Below, one piece after another: positions 35,094 through 44,209 of a stretch of 64,000 nt of DNA. The notes under the pieces are model-generated. The model saw nothing but the letters and a program-made list of their open reading frames with translations. It did no database searches and was not told where the DNA came from. The DNA comes from an uncultured Cellulomonas sp. (GTDB lineage: Bacteria; Actinomycetota; Actinomycetes; Actinomycetales; Cellulomonadaceae), in assembly GCF_947494015.1 (NCBI RefSeq), contig NZ_CANLTL010000001.1, positions 364,030 to 428,029 of the forward strand. Reading direction: 5' to 3'. The first letter of the stretch is position 1, and each line of letters opens with the position of its first letter. The translations under genes and the position numbers were made by a program.

Positions 35094-36377
35094 TCAGCGC
35101 AGGCGGTACAGGACCTCGCCCGCCTGCGGGACGACGAGGGCGCCGGGGTCGGTGGCCCAGGCGTCGACGTCCACCTCGGCCGGGTCGAGGTAGTCGAGGT
35201 TGGCGGCACGCACCACGGCCTCGGGGATGCCGGTCGCGAGGGTCACGGTGACCCGGCACCGCTCGCCGTGCTCGTCGTCGTAGGTGCCCGCACCGCGCAG
35301 GTGCGTGGAATGAGCGAGGTCGCCCCACGGGGTGCCGGAGAACCGGTCCCACTGCTTCACGAAGTAGTCGCGGCAGTGGTACCCGATCTCCAGGATCTGC
35401 GGGTGCATCACCGAGATCTCGGTGATGTGCGGGGCGTACAGCACCACCTGACCGCCGTCGGCCACCACCGGCTCGACCTTGTAGAACCCCTTGGCCCCGG
35501 TCCACATGTCCTCGTACTTGGTCGGGATGATCGACAGCACGCGCTCCACCGGGGCGTCCAGGTAGGTCACGTGGGTCTGTGCCGAGACGTCCGCGGCCGC
35601 CGCCCACGACTCCTCGGGCGTCCCCCACGCCGCCGCGTGCAGCTCACCGGTCCCCGACTGGGCCACCACGCACAGCGCGTACCGTTCGCCAGGGACCAGG
35701 GACGCCGCCTCGTCGATCAGCGCCCGCACCGGGGTGATCCCGCGGGTGCCGATGATCTCCACGCTCGAGATCAGGGCGCCGAGCCAGTGCGAGACGTTGA
35801 TGACGTCCTTGACCGCCACCCCGGGGAACAGGTACTTGTTCCCGCCGGAGAAGCCCACCACCTCGTGCGGGAACACCGGACCGACGATCACGGTCACGTC
35901 GTGCTCGACCACCGCCCGGTTCAGCCGGACGTCGACCGGCCGCACCAGCCGCCCCTCGGACAGCTCCGCGAGCCGCTCGGCGCTGATGGTGCCCACCGAG
36001 GTGAACGTCCCCTCGTCCCACCACTCGTGGTTGAGCACCGTCATGCCCGGATAGGTGGCCTCCAGCTCACCGGGGGCGTACCCCAGGTGCCGCGCCAGGT
36101 CCGGCTCGGACATCGCCGCGTGCGTGCCGAGCGCGACGAGGACGGTCAGCCGGCTGACCCGTCCGTGCGCCGCGGCATGCACCGCGGACAGCAGCAGCGG
36201 CAGCGGGCAGCTGCGGGTGGCGTCCGGCACCAGCACGCACAGGCTGCGACCGTCCAGCTCGACCCCCGCCAGCTGCTCGGCCACGAACGTCCGCACGCTC
36301 GCGGGGTCGAGGACCTGGTCCGGTCCCCCGATCCGGGCGGCGGCGGACGTGGACGGCGAGACCCCGATGACGCTCAT
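35094..36377 (-). CDS. larA: LarA-family nickel-pincer racemase/epimerase
   Basis: 427-residue homologue of nickel-dependent lactate racemase, which moves a hydride at the C2 hydroxy group of a 2-hydroxy acid using the nickel-pincer nucleotide. Key residues by comparison with Lactiplantibacillus plantarum LarA: Asp52/Arg55 (PDATR), His86 (ALGTHAAMS), His171, Lys181 (PHEVVGFSGGNKYLFPG) and His197 (NVSHW). The 10- and 16-residue spacings between the last three equal those of His174, Lys184 and His200. It is divergent from uxaC across a shared operator and followed by nikMN; larE and larB are at 48-50 kb. Context favours a sugar-acid epimerase, for example mannonate/gluconate, over lactate. ATG 36377 has GAGG close upstream. 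Confidence 0.9.
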   Translation of the reverse strand: MSVIGVSPSTSAAARIGGPDQVLDPASVRTFVAEQLAGVELDGRSLCVLVPDATRSCPLPLLLSAVHAAAHGRVSRLTVLVALGTHAAMSEPDLARHLGYAPGELEATYPGMTVLNHEWWDEGTFTSVGTISAERLAELSEGRLVRPVDVRLNRAVVEHDVTVIVGPVFPHEVVGFSGGNKYLFPGVAVKDVINVSHWLGALISSVEIIGTRGITPVRALIDEAASLVPGERYALCVVAQSGTGELHAAAWGTPEESWAAAADVSAQTHVTYLDAPVERVLSIIPTKYEDMWTGAKGFYKVEPVVADGGQVVLYAPHITEISVMHPQILEIGYHCRDYFVKQWDRFSGTPWGDLAHSTHLRGAGTYDDEHGERCRVTVTLATGIPEAVVRAANLDYLDPAEVDVDAWATDPGALVVPQAGEVLYRLR

Positions 36378-36440
36378 GGCCTCAGCGTGCGCCGCCGTGA
36401 CGTCCGGGGCAACGCCGGGCGGAGCGGCACGACGGGCGCG

Positions 36441-36468
36441 GCGACAACTGGCGGCAATCGGTTGTCGC
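36441..36468. promoter_or_regulatory. Operator between larA and uxaC
   Basis: Exact 8-bp arms GCGACAAC (36441-36448) and GTTGTCGC (36461-36468). The right part also contains GGCAATCGGTTGTC (36453-36466), a CG-centred palindrome of the same type as the sites next to lacI/gnd and dctP. It lies 63 bp from larA and 30 bp from uxaC, so one bound repressor would cover both promoters. Confidence 0.65.
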
Positions 36469-36498
36469 TCGCAGAGGCCGCCGCCGACACTCACCGCC

Positions 36499-37920
36499 AT
36501 GACGAGCCCGACGCCGCGCCTCGCGCTGCACCCTGACCGCCTGCTGCCCACCGAGCCCAGCACCCGCGAGGTGGCGCGACGGCTGTACGGGGCGGTCCGG
36601 GACCTGCCGATCATCTCCCCGCACGGCCACGTCGACCCCGGCACCCTGCTGCACGACACCCCGTTCGCCGATCCGGCCGCGCTGTTCGTCACCCCCGACC
36701 ACTACGTGACCCGCCTGCTGCACGCGTCCGGTGTCCGGCTGGACGACCTCGGCGTGGGCCGGGGCCCGCTGGCCGAGGACGAGGCCCGGGCGGTGTGGCG
36801 CCGGTTGTGCTCGCACTGGGACGCGTTCCGCGGGACCCCCGTGCGCTACTGGCTGGAGAGCGAGCTGGCGGACATCTTCGAGGTGACCGTCCGGCCGTCC
36901 GCGGACACCGCCGACGACATCTACGACACCATCGCCGACCGGCTGGCACGCCCCGAGTACCGCCCGCGTGCGCTGTACGAGCGGTTCGGCATCTCCCTGC
37001 TGGCGACCACCGACGACCCCGTCGACGACCTCGCCGCGCACGCCGCCCTCGCGGCGGACCCGACGTGGCACGGCCGGGTCATCCCCACCTTCCGCCCCGA
37101 CCGGTACCTCGAGGTGGGGACACCGGGATGGGCCGGCCACGTCACCCGGCTCGGGGAGTCCGCCGGCGTCGACACCGGGACCCTTGCCGGGTGGATCGCG
37201 GCGATGGAGGCCCGCCGGACCCACTTCGCCGAGCACGGGGCGCGGTCCAGCGACCACAGCCACGAGGACGTCGGGACCCAGCCGCTGGACGCCGCCGAGG
37301 CGGAGCGGATCTACCGGGCCGGTGTCGCGGGGACGGCCCGCGTCGACGAGGCGGTCGCGCTGCGGCGTCACCTGCTGCTGGAGATGGCCCGGATGGCCAC
37401 CGAGGACGGCCTGACCATGACGCTCCACCCGGGCGTGCGCCGCGGCCACCACGGCCCGACGCTGCGCAGCTTCGGTCCGGACACGGGCCACGACATCCCG
37501 CTGCGGGGGGACTTCACCGACCCGCTGCGCCCCCTGCTCGAGCGGTTCGGCACGCACCCGAACCTGCGTCTGGTGCTGTTCACGCTCGACGAGACGGTGT
37601 TCTCCCGCGAGCTCGCGCCGCTCGCCGGCTTCTACCCCTCGGTGTACGTCGGCGCCCCGTGGTGGTTCCTGGACGCCCCCGAGGCGGTGCGCCGGTGGCG
37701 GTCCGCCGTCACCGAGTCCGCCGGCCTGTCCAAGACGTCGGGGTTCATCGACGACACCCGGGCGTTCTGCTCCATCCCGGCCCGGCACGACATGGCCCGC
37801 CGGCTCGACAGCGGCTTCCTCGCCCAGCTCGTCACCGAGCACCGGCTCGACGAGGACGAGGCGCTCGCCGCCGCGGTCGACCTGGTCAGCGGCCGCCCCC
37901 GCGAGGTGTTCGGCCTGTGA
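36499..37920 (+). CDS. uxaC: Glucuronate/galacturonate isomerase
   Basis: 473-residue uronate isomerase, converting D-glucuronate to D-fructuronate (or galacturonate to tagaturonate). The metal-dependent amidohydrolase-like barrel begins with LPIISPHGHVDPGTLL (His pair); later family motifs are WDAFRGTPVRYWLES, HPGVRRGHHGPTLR, VLFTLDETVFSRELAPLAGF, YVGAPWWFLDAPE and SKTSGFIDDTRAFCSIPARH. Length is normal. ATG 36499. The stop overlaps the uxuB GTG start by 4 nt, making a uxaC-uxuB-gntK operon. Likely controlled by the palindrome at 36441-36468. Confidence 0.95.
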   Translation: MTSPTPRLALHPDRLLPTEPSTREVARRLYGAVRDLPIISPHGHVDPGTLLHDTPFADPAALFVTPDHYVTRLLHASGVRLDDLGVGRGPLAEDEARAVWRRLCSHWDAFRGTPVRYWLESELADIFEVTVRPSADTADDIYDTIADRLARPEYRPRALYERFGISLLATTDDPVDDLAAHAALAADPTWHGRVIPTFRPDRYLEVGTPGWAGHVTRLGESAGVDTGTLAGWIAAMEARRTHFAEHGARSSDHSHEDVGTQPLDAAEAERIYRAGVAGTARVDEAVALRRHLLLEMARMATEDGLTMTLHPGVRRGHHGPTLRSFGPDTGHDIPLRGDFTDPLRPLLERFGTHPNLRLVLFTLDETVFSRELAPLAGFYPSVYVGAPWWFLDAPEAVRRWRSAVTESAGLSKTSGFIDDTRAFCSIPARHDMARRLDSGFLAQLVTEHRLDEDEALAAAVDLVSGRPREVFGL

Positions 37921-39275
37921 GCGGGCTTCATCGCGCGCGTCCGGCACCGCCCGTCCGGCACGTCCACCTGGGGCTCGGCAACTTCTTCCGCGCGCACCAG
38001 GCCTGGTACAGCCACCGCGCGCCCGACGCCGGTGACTGGGGGATCGCCGCGTTCACCGGCCGCAGTCCCGACCTGGCCGACGCCCTGTCCGCGCAGGACG
38101 GCCTGTACACCCTCGACGTCCGGGGCCCGGACGGGGACCGGTTCGAGCTCGTCGAGTCGGTCGTCGCCGCCCACGCGGCCACGGACCACGTCGCGTGGCT
38201 GCGCTACCTCGCCGACCCGGACGTCCGGGTCGTCACCTCGACCGTCACCGAGGCGGGGTACCTGCGCGCGGGTGGCGGTGTCGACACGTACCGCGCCGAC
38301 GTCCGCGCCGACGTCCAGGCCCTCCGAGACGACGCCTCGGCCTCCGTCCGCACCGTCCCCGCCCGGCTGGTCGCGGGTCTGCTCGCCCGGCGGGCCGCCG
38401 ACGCCGGACCGCTGTCGATCGTGCCGTGCGACAACCTGCCCGACAACGGCGCCGCGGTCCGCCAGGCGGTCCAGGGTCTGGCCGCGCTCGTCGACCCCTC
38501 CCTGGTGGGCTGGATCGAGGACGAGGTGAGCTGGGTGACCACCATGGTGGACCGCATCACCCCCGAGCCGACGGTGGACGACGTCGCCCTGGTCCGCACC
38601 GCGACGGGCACCGACGACCGCGCACCGGTGGTGACCGAGCCCTTCAGCGAGTGGGTGCTCAGCGGCGACCTCCGCGCCGGAGCCCCCGACTGGGGTGCGG
38701 CCGGCGTCGTCCTCACCGACGACGTCACGCCGTTCGAGGCACGCAAGCTCGGCCTGCTGAACGGCGCGCACTCGCTGCTCGCCTACGCCGCGCCGCTGCG
38801 CGGTCACGTCACGGTCGGCGAGGCGATCGCCGACGACGTGTGCCGGGACTGGGTCGAGCAGTGGTGGGACGAGGTCTCCCGGCACCTGAGCCTGCCCGCC
38901 GACGACGTCGCCGCGTACCGGGCGGCACTGACCGCGCGGTTCGAGAACCCCGCCATCCGTCACCGGCTCGACCAGATCGCGGCCGACGGCTCCCAGAAGG
39001 TGCCCGTGCGGTTCCTGCCCACCGTGCGCCTCGAGCGCGCCGCCGGCCGGCTGCCCGACGGCGGCCTGCGTGCCGTCGCGGCGTGGGTGCTGCACCTGCG
39101 CGGGGACGGCGTCCCGGTCACCGACGCGGCCGGCGGCGACGTGGTGCGGCTGGCCTCCGGGACGCTCGAGCAGGCGGTGCCACGGGTCGTCCGGGCACTG
39201 GACGTCGCGCTGGCCGACGACGACGCGGTGCTCGCTGCCGTCGTCGCGCACGCGCGCGACCTGGCGCCACGATGA
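37917..39275 (+). CDS. uxuB: Fructuronate reductase (mannitol dehydrogenase family)
   Basis: 452-residue polyol-type long-chain dehydrogenase, reducing D-fructuronate to D-mannonate with NADH. The N-terminal cofactor motif is VHLGLGNFFRAHQAWY. PCDNLPDNGAAVR and the catalytic cluster Lys277, Asn282, His285 in ARKLGLLNGAHSLL are intact. GTG 37917 overlaps the uxaC stop and its own stop overlaps the kinase ATG (ATGA). The family also contains mannitol and arabinitol dehydrogenases; tight coupling to uxaC makes fructuronate reductase the best call. No uxuA (mannonate dehydratase) follows, where it would be expected in a classical pathway. Confidence 0.87.
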   Translation: MSGLHRARPAPPVRHVHLGLGNFFRAHQAWYSHRAPDAGDWGIAAFTGRSPDLADALSAQDGLYTLDVRGPDGDRFELVESVVAAHAATDHVAWLRYLADPDVRVVTSTVTEAGYLRAGGGVDTYRADVRADVQALRDDASASVRTVPARLVAGLLARRAADAGPLSIVPCDNLPDNGAAVRQAVQGLAALVDPSLVGWIEDEVSWVTTMVDRITPEPTVDDVALVRTATGTDDRAPVVTEPFSEWVLSGDLRAGAPDWGAAGVVLTDDVTPFEARKLGLLNGAHSLLAYAAPLRGHVTVGEAIADDVCRDWVEQWWDEVSRHLSLPADDVAAYRAALTARFENPAIRHRLDQIAADGSQKVPVRFLPTVRLERAAGRLPDGGLRAVAAWVLHLRGDGVPVTDAAGGDVVRLASGTLEQAVPRVVRALDVALADDDAVLAAVVAHARDLAPR

Positions 39276-40840
39276 CCGCGGTCCGCCCACCGCACGCCCG
39301 GCCCGCCGAGCCCGCCCGGCGCCCGCACCGCGTCATCATCGGCGTGGACGTCGGCACGACCGCCGCGAAGGTCGTCGCCTTCGGTGTGGACACCCTCTGG
39401 CGGCACGTCGCGGTGCGCGAGTACCCGCTGCTCGAGCCGGTGGCGGGCCAGGCGGTGCAGGATCCCGACGTGGTGGTCGAGGCGATGCTCGCTGCCCTGT
39501 CGGACTGCGTGGCCGCGTCGGCCGGGACCGAGGTGATCGGTGTGTCGGTGAGCGCGGCGATGCACGGGCTCGTCGGGCTCGACGCCGCCCTGCGGCCCCT
39601 GACGCCCCTGGTCACCTGGGCGGACGGTCGCGCGATCGACGTCTCCCGGGGGCTGCGGGCCGCCGGTCTGGCCGCCGAGCTCCACGCCGCGACCGGCACG
39701 CCGGTGCACCCGATGTCGCCGCTCACCAAGCTCGTGTGGTTCGCCCGTCACGAGCCCGCCGTGTGGACCGCCACCCGGTGGTGGGTCGGCCTGAAGGACC
39801 TGGTCCTGCACCGCCTCACCGGCGAGCTCGTCACCGAGCTGTCGTCGGCGTCGGCGACCGGGCTGATGGACCTGCGCAGCCGTGGGTGGAGCCCTGCCGC
39901 CGTCGACCTGTCGGGCGCCCGCCCGGACCAGCTGCCACCGATCCTGCCGACCACCGCGGTGCGCGGCCTGGCACCCGACGTCGCGTCGCGGGTCGGCCTG
40001 CCCGCGGGGACCCCGGTGGTCCTCGGGGCGGCCGACGGGCCACTGGGCAACCTGGGGACGGGCGCCATGAGCCCCGGGGTGGTGGGCATGTCGCTCGGCA
40101 CCTCCGGGGCGGTCCGCACGATCGTCGAGGCGCCGCCGGCGGCACTGCACCCGGCGCTGTTCTGCTACGCCCTGACGGAGTCGGCGTGGGCCGTCGGCGG
40201 CGCGGTGAGCAACGGCGGCATCGTCGTGCGCTGGGCCGGGGAGAGCCTCGCCCCCGACCTCGACGGCGTCCCGGGTGGAGCCACCGCCGACGAGCGCCTG
40301 CTCGACCTCGCCGCGTCGGTCCCCCCGGGTAGCGACGGGCTGCTCATGCTCCCGTACCTGCTGCCCGAACGCGCCCCGCTCTGGGACCCGGACCTGAGCG
40401 GGGCGCTGTGGGGGCTGCGCCGTCGCCACACCCGTGCCCACGTGGTCCGGGCGGCCGTCGAGGGGGTCGCCCTGCAGCTGGCGAGCATCGTGGACACCAT
40501 CGACGCGGTGGTCCCCGTGACCTCGGTCCGGGCCACCGGTGGGGCTCTGCGGTCGCCCGTGTGGCGCCACGTGCTGGCGGCGGTGCTCGGACGTCCGCTC
40601 GTGGTGGCCGGCGCCGCCGAAGGGTCGGCACTGGGCGCCGCGGCGCTCGGGCTGCACGCCCTGGGCCACGCCCCCGTGCTCGCCGAGGCGACCGCCATGC
40701 TCTGCGGGCCGGCAGCGCACGCGACCGACTCCGTCCCGACCGACCGGGACGCCGCGGCCGTCTACACCCGCACCCGGGCGGTGCTGCCCGAGCTGCTCCG
40801 GGCGATGGCCACGACCGACGCCATCCTGGCCGGCCGCTGA
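39272..40840 (+). CDS. gntK: Gluconokinase (FGGY family)
   Basis: 522-residue carbohydrate kinase phosphorylating D-gluconate to 6-phosphogluconate. The ATPase-fold N-domain has IGVDVGTTAAKVVAFG and VSVSAAMHGLVGLD. The gluconokinase-like segment TPVHPMSPLTKLVWFARHEP, shared with Bacillus GntK, separates it from xylulokinase and glycerol kinase. Catalytic Asp255 lies in GAADGPLGNLGTGAMS. The C-domain has GVALQLASIVDTI and RATGGALRSPVW. ATG 39272 overlaps the uxuB stop. A gluconate kinase as third gene of a uronate operon is unusual and is the main clue that mannonate is turned into gluconate here. Confidence 0.87.
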   Translation: MTAVRPPHARPAEPARRPHRVIIGVDVGTTAAKVVAFGVDTLWRHVAVREYPLLEPVAGQAVQDPDVVVEAMLAALSDCVAASAGTEVIGVSVSAAMHGLVGLDAALRPLTPLVTWADGRAIDVSRGLRAAGLAAELHAATGTPVHPMSPLTKLVWFARHEPAVWTATRWWVGLKDLVLHRLTGELVTELSSASATGLMDLRSRGWSPAAVDLSGARPDQLPPILPTTAVRGLAPDVASRVGLPAGTPVVLGAADGPLGNLGTGAMSPGVVGMSLGTSGAVRTIVEAPPAALHPALFCYALTESAWAVGGAVSNGGIVVRWAGESLAPDLDGVPGGATADERLLDLAASVPPGSDGLLMLPYLLPERAPLWDPDLSGALWGLRRRHTRAHVVRAAVEGVALQLASIVDTIDAVVPVTSVRATGGALRSPVWRHVLAAVLGRPLVVAGAAEGSALGAAALGLHALGHAPVLAEATAMLCGPAAHATDSVPTDRDAAAVYTRTRAVLPELLRAMATTDAILAGR

Positions 40841-40892
40841 GCCCACGTCCCTGCCGGCCGGCCGAGGCCGCGACGGGCCTGTCGTCCCGGTC

Positions 40893-42203
40893 TCAGGCCG
40901 ACAGCCCGCCGGCCCGGGACGGACGCGCACCGGACCCGTCCGCGACGGGCTCGGGCTGCCCGTCGGCGGCGTCCTCACCCCAGTCCCCGCGTCGGGCGTG
41001 CACCCGGCTGCGCAGCGCGAGCAGCCCACCGCCGAGCACCGCTGCCAGCAGCGACCCCGCCAGCACGGCGGCCTTGACCGCCTCGTGGCGCTCGTCCCCG
41101 CCGAACGAGAGCTCGGCGATGAGCAGGGACACCGTGAAGCCCATGCCGGCGACGACGGAGACCGCGCCCACGTCCCACCAGGACAGCCCGCGCCCGAGCG
41201 TGGCGTGCGTGAACCGCACGAGCAGCGCGGTCGCCAGCAGGATCCCGAGCGGCTTGCCCACGACGAGGCCCAGGACGACCCCCTGCGCCGCGGGGTCCGT
41301 GACGGCACGGCCGAGCGCTGCCGGGTCGAGGCTGACCCCGGCGGCGAAGAACGCGAACACCGGCACGGCGAGCCCGGCCGACACCGGACGCCAGCGGTGC
41401 TCCAGCCGCTCCGCGGCGCTCATCCCGCGTCCGTGCTGAGCCAGCGCCGGGACGGTGAACCCGAGCAGGACGCCGGCGATGGTGGAGTGGACCCCGGACG
41501 CGTGCATGGCCGCCCACGCGAGGACCGCCAGGGCGACCAGGACGACGCCGGGGACCTTCCCGCTGCGGACAGCGGCGCCGAACAGGGCGATGACCGCCGC
41601 GCTGGCGACCAGCCAGCCGAGCTGCAGCCCGTGGCTGTAGAAGATCGCGATGACGACGATCCCGAGGAGGTCGTCGACCACCGCCAGGGTCAGCAGGAAG
41701 GCGCGTAGCGCCAACGGCAGCCGGCTGCCTGCGGCGGCGAGCACCGCCACCGCGAAGGCGATGTCGGTGGCCACCGGCACGGCCCAGCCCTGTGGCGCAC
41801 CGTCGGCGGCGAGCGCGTTCACCGCGGAGTAGACCAGCGCGGGGACGACCATGCCGCCGACCGCGGCGACGATGGGGACGATCGCCGACGACGGTCGGCG
41901 CAGCTCGCCGGTGACGACCTCCCGCTTGAGCTCGAGGCCGACGACGAAGAAGAAGATGGCCAGCAACCCGTCGGTGGCCCAGTGCGCGACGGTCAGGTCC
42001 AGACCGATCGCAGCCGGCCCGACGACGGTCCCGGCCAACGCCTGGTACGTCTCACGCCACGGCGAGTTCGCCCAGACCAGCGCCGCGACCGTGGCCAGCA
42101 GCAGCAGCCTGACCGCCGCGGACTCCGTGCGGAGCGTGTCGGAGAGGTTGGCCGCACCGCCGGGGCTGAGCGGGGAGAAGAGCGAGCGTGGCTGGGACGG
42201 CAT
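40893..42203 (-). CDS. nhaA: Na+/H+ antiporter NhaA
   Basis: 436-residue integral membrane antiporter with about 12 segments. Family motifs: FFFVVGLELKREVVTGEL, the discontinuous-helix region VPVATDIAFAVAVLA, and the paired Asp ion site in LTLAVVDDLLGI. C-terminal GMGFTVSLLIAELSFG is also typical. The C-terminal tail of about 40 residues is polar. It converges on gntK and sits between that operon and the TRAP genes. It might support sodium-coupled TRAP uptake, by position only; TRAP importers use a sodium gradient. ATG 42203. Confidence 0.94.
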   Translation of the reverse strand: MPSQPRSLFSPLSPGGAANLSDTLRTESAAVRLLLLATVAALVWANSPWRETYQALAGTVVGPAAIGLDLTVAHWATDGLLAIFFFVVGLELKREVVTGELRRPSSAIVPIVAAVGGMVVPALVYSAVNALAADGAPQGWAVPVATDIAFAVAVLAAAGSRLPLALRAFLLTLAVVDDLLGIVVIAIFYSHGLQLGWLVASAAVIALFGAAVRSGKVPGVVLVALAVLAWAAMHASGVHSTIAGVLLGFTVPALAQHGRGMSAAERLEHRWRPVSAGLAVPVFAFFAAGVSLDPAALGRAVTDPAAQGVVLGLVVGKPLGILLATALLVRFTHATLGRGLSWWDVGAVSVVAGMGFTVSLLIAELSFGGDERHEAVKAAVLAGSLLAAVLGGGLLALRSRVHARRGDWGEDAADGQPEPVADGSGARPSRAGGLSA

Positions 42204-42341
42204 GGCGGGCTCCAGGGGCGGCCGGCGCGGCGGGACCGCCGGGTTCAGGGGTGGGTCGTGGACGCACGGACGGCGCCGGGCGGGGCACGGACCCGCGGTG
42301 GCGGATCCCCGCCCCGCCCGTGCGGTGCCGGAGGACGGCGA

Positions 42342-43652
42342 TCAGGTTCCCAGCAGGCCCAGCTGCGTCGGCAGCCAGGTGGACAGCTGCGGCACGAACA
42401 CCACCAGGAACAGCCCCACGACGAGCGCGAGGAGGAACGGCAGCAGCTTGGAGATCACCGGCTCGATCCGTAGCCCGCCGACGCGTGCCGCGACGAACAG
42501 GACGTTGCCGACCGGGGGTGTGATGACGCCGACGCACAGGTTGTAGACGAGCATCGTCCCGAAGTGCACCGGGTCGATGCCGAACTCCAGCGCGATGGGC
42601 AGGAAGATCGGCGTGAAGATGAGGATCGCCGGCGTGGGGTCCATGAACGTCCCGACGACCAGCAGGATCACCATCATGATGAGGAGGATGGCCGTCGGGT
42701 TGCTCGTCAGGGCCAGCATCCCGTCCGAGATGATCTCCGGGATCCGGGCGAACGACATGATGAACGACAGCGCGGAGGACACCCCGACGAGCAGCATGAC
42801 GATCGCCGTGGTCCGTGCCGACTCCAGCAGGATCCCGGGCAGGGCCTTGACCTTGAGCATGCGGTACGCGAACCCGAGGACGAGGCAGTAGACGACGGCG
42901 ATCGCCGCGGACTCGGTGGCCGTGAAGAGCCCGGTCAGGATGCCGCCGATCACGATGATGATCATGAGCAGCGACGGGACGGCCTTCCACAGCACCACCA
43001 GGGCCTGCCGGAACGAGACCCGCCCGGTGCTCTTGAGCTCCGGACGCTTGCGGACGTACAGCCAGACGACGACCATGCACGCGCCGGTCCAGACCAGGCC
43101 GGGCCCGATGCCGGCCATGAAGAGGGCGGCGATCGAGGTGCTGCTGACCAGTGAGTACACGATGAACGTGTTGCTCGGCGGGATCAGCATCCCGGCGGGC
43201 GCCGACGCCGCGTTGACCGCCGCCGAGAAGCTGCGGTCGTAGCCCTCCTCGCGCTGCCGGGGACCCATGACCGTGCCCACAGCAGCCGCCGCGGCGACCG
43301 CGGCGCCGCTGACCGCGCCGAACATGGCGTTGGCCACGACGTTGGTCTGCGCCAGCGAGCCCGGCGCCTTGCCGACGAGGACCTTGGCGGCGTCGATCAG
43401 CCGCCCGGCGATCCCGCCGTTGTTCATCAGGACGCCGGCGAGCACGAAGAAGGGGATCGCGAGCAGCGGGAAGGAGTTGATGCCGGTGAACATCCGCTGG
43501 GAGCTGGCCAGCACGGCACCCTCGACCCCGAGCAGCGCGATGGCGGCGAAGATTGCGGACAGGCCGATGGCGACGGCGATCGGCACGCTGAGCGCGATCA
43601 TCGCGACGATGCCGACGAGCAGGATGAGCCCTGCGAGCGATGCGGGTTCCAC
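42342..43652 (-). CDS. dctM: TRAP transporter large membrane subunit
   Basis: 436-residue DctM protein, the transport channel of a sodium-driven TRAP importer. About 12 hydrophobic segments; family motifs include LLAIPFFVLAGVLMNNGGIA, GAVSGAAVAAAAAVG, ASAPAGMLIPPSNTFIVYS and VGTFMDPTPAILIFTPIFLP. GTG 43652 has AGGAGA upstream. It starts 8 nt after the dctQ stop, last gene of dctPQM. A GC-rich hairpin region follows at 42270-42330. Context points to uronates or related sugar acids. Confidence 0.94.
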   Translation of the reverse strand: MEPASLAGLILLVGIVAMIALSVPIAVAIGLSAIFAAIALLGVEGAVLASSQRMFTGINSFPLLAIPFFVLAGVLMNNGGIAGRLIDAAKVLVGKAPGSLAQTNVVANAMFGAVSGAAVAAAAAVGTVMGPRQREEGYDRSFSAAVNAASAPAGMLIPPSNTFIVYSLVSSTSIAALFMAGIGPGLVWTGACMVVVWLYVRKRPELKSTGRVSFRQALVVLWKAVPSLLMIIIVIGGILTGLFTATESAAIAVVYCLVLGFAYRMLKVKALPGILLESARTTAIVMLLVGVSSALSFIMSFARIPEIISDGMLALTSNPTAILLIMMVILLVVGTFMDPTPAILIFTPIFLPIALEFGIDPVHFGTMLVYNLCVGVITPPVGNVLFVAARVGGLRIEPVISKLLPFLLALVVGLFLVVFVPQLSTWLPTQLGLLGT

Positions 43653-43660
43653 GGTGTCTC

Positions 43661-44167
43661 CTAGATCGCGTCGTCGACGTCGGACGCGTCGGTGGCCACC
43701 TCGTCACCGCGAAGGACCGCGGTGACGTGGTAGAGCGCGTAGATGACGATCAGGGTGCCGGTGACCGGCATGACGAGGTACATCTTCCCGATCTGGGTGG
43801 GCAGCGCGGTGAGGTTGGTCGCCCACGTCCCCTGGGCGGCGCGCCAGCCGCCCCAGACCAGGCCGATCCCCGCGAACGCGATGATCGCGACCTGGACCAG
43901 GACGGCCACGGCGCGCTCGATCCCGCGCGGCAGCTTCCGGACGAGGAAGTCCACGGCGATGTGCCCGCGCTCGGAGAACACCAGCGCGGCGGCGAAGAAG
44001 CCGAGCCACACGAAGATGTAGCGGGCCGCCTCCTCCGACCAGGTGCTCGGGTCGCCGATCACCTGCCGGCTGAACACCTGCCACACGACGTCCAGCACCA
44101 GGACCGCGAAGAGCACGACGCAGGCCGCAGCGAGGACCTTGTCGAGGACGTTCTTCAGCGTGCGCAC
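43661..44167 (-). CDS. dctQ: TRAP transporter small membrane subunit
   Basis: 168-residue DctQ protein with four membrane segments (VLAAACVVLFAVLVLDVVWQ first). The family motif VFSRQVIGDPSTWSEEAARY, then IFVWLGFFAAALVFSERGHI, is intact. I chose the GTG at 44167 (start VRTLKNVLDK) because a GGGAGG lies 8 nt upstream of it; the in-frame GTG at 44176 would overlap that ribosome binding site. Middle gene of dctPQM. Confidence 0.88.
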   Translation of the reverse strand: MRTLKNVLDKVLAAACVVLFAVLVLDVVWQVFSRQVIGDPSTWSEEAARYIFVWLGFFAAALVFSERGHIAVDFLVRKLPRGIERAVAVLVQVAIIAFAGIGLVWGGWRAAQGTWATNLTALPTQIGKMYLVMPVTGTLIVIYALYHVTAVLRGDEVATDASDVDDAI

Positions 44168-44209
44168 ACCGGTCACCTCCCTTCCTTCACTCGTCCGGAC
44201 AGCCGCGGG

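Noticed and set aside
35094..36377. Plain lactate racemase function
   Set aside because: No lactate permease or dehydrogenase nearby; the gene is divergent from uxaC and shares an operator with uronate genes. Not excluded biochemically.
37917..39275. Mannitol or arabinitol dehydrogenase instead of UxuB
   Set aside because: Same family, but the 4-nt overlap with uxaC and coupling to a gluconokinase favour fructuronate reductase.
39272..40840. Xylulokinase assignment for the FGGY kinase
   Set aside because: The HPMSPLTKLVWF segment and operon context fit gluconokinase better.
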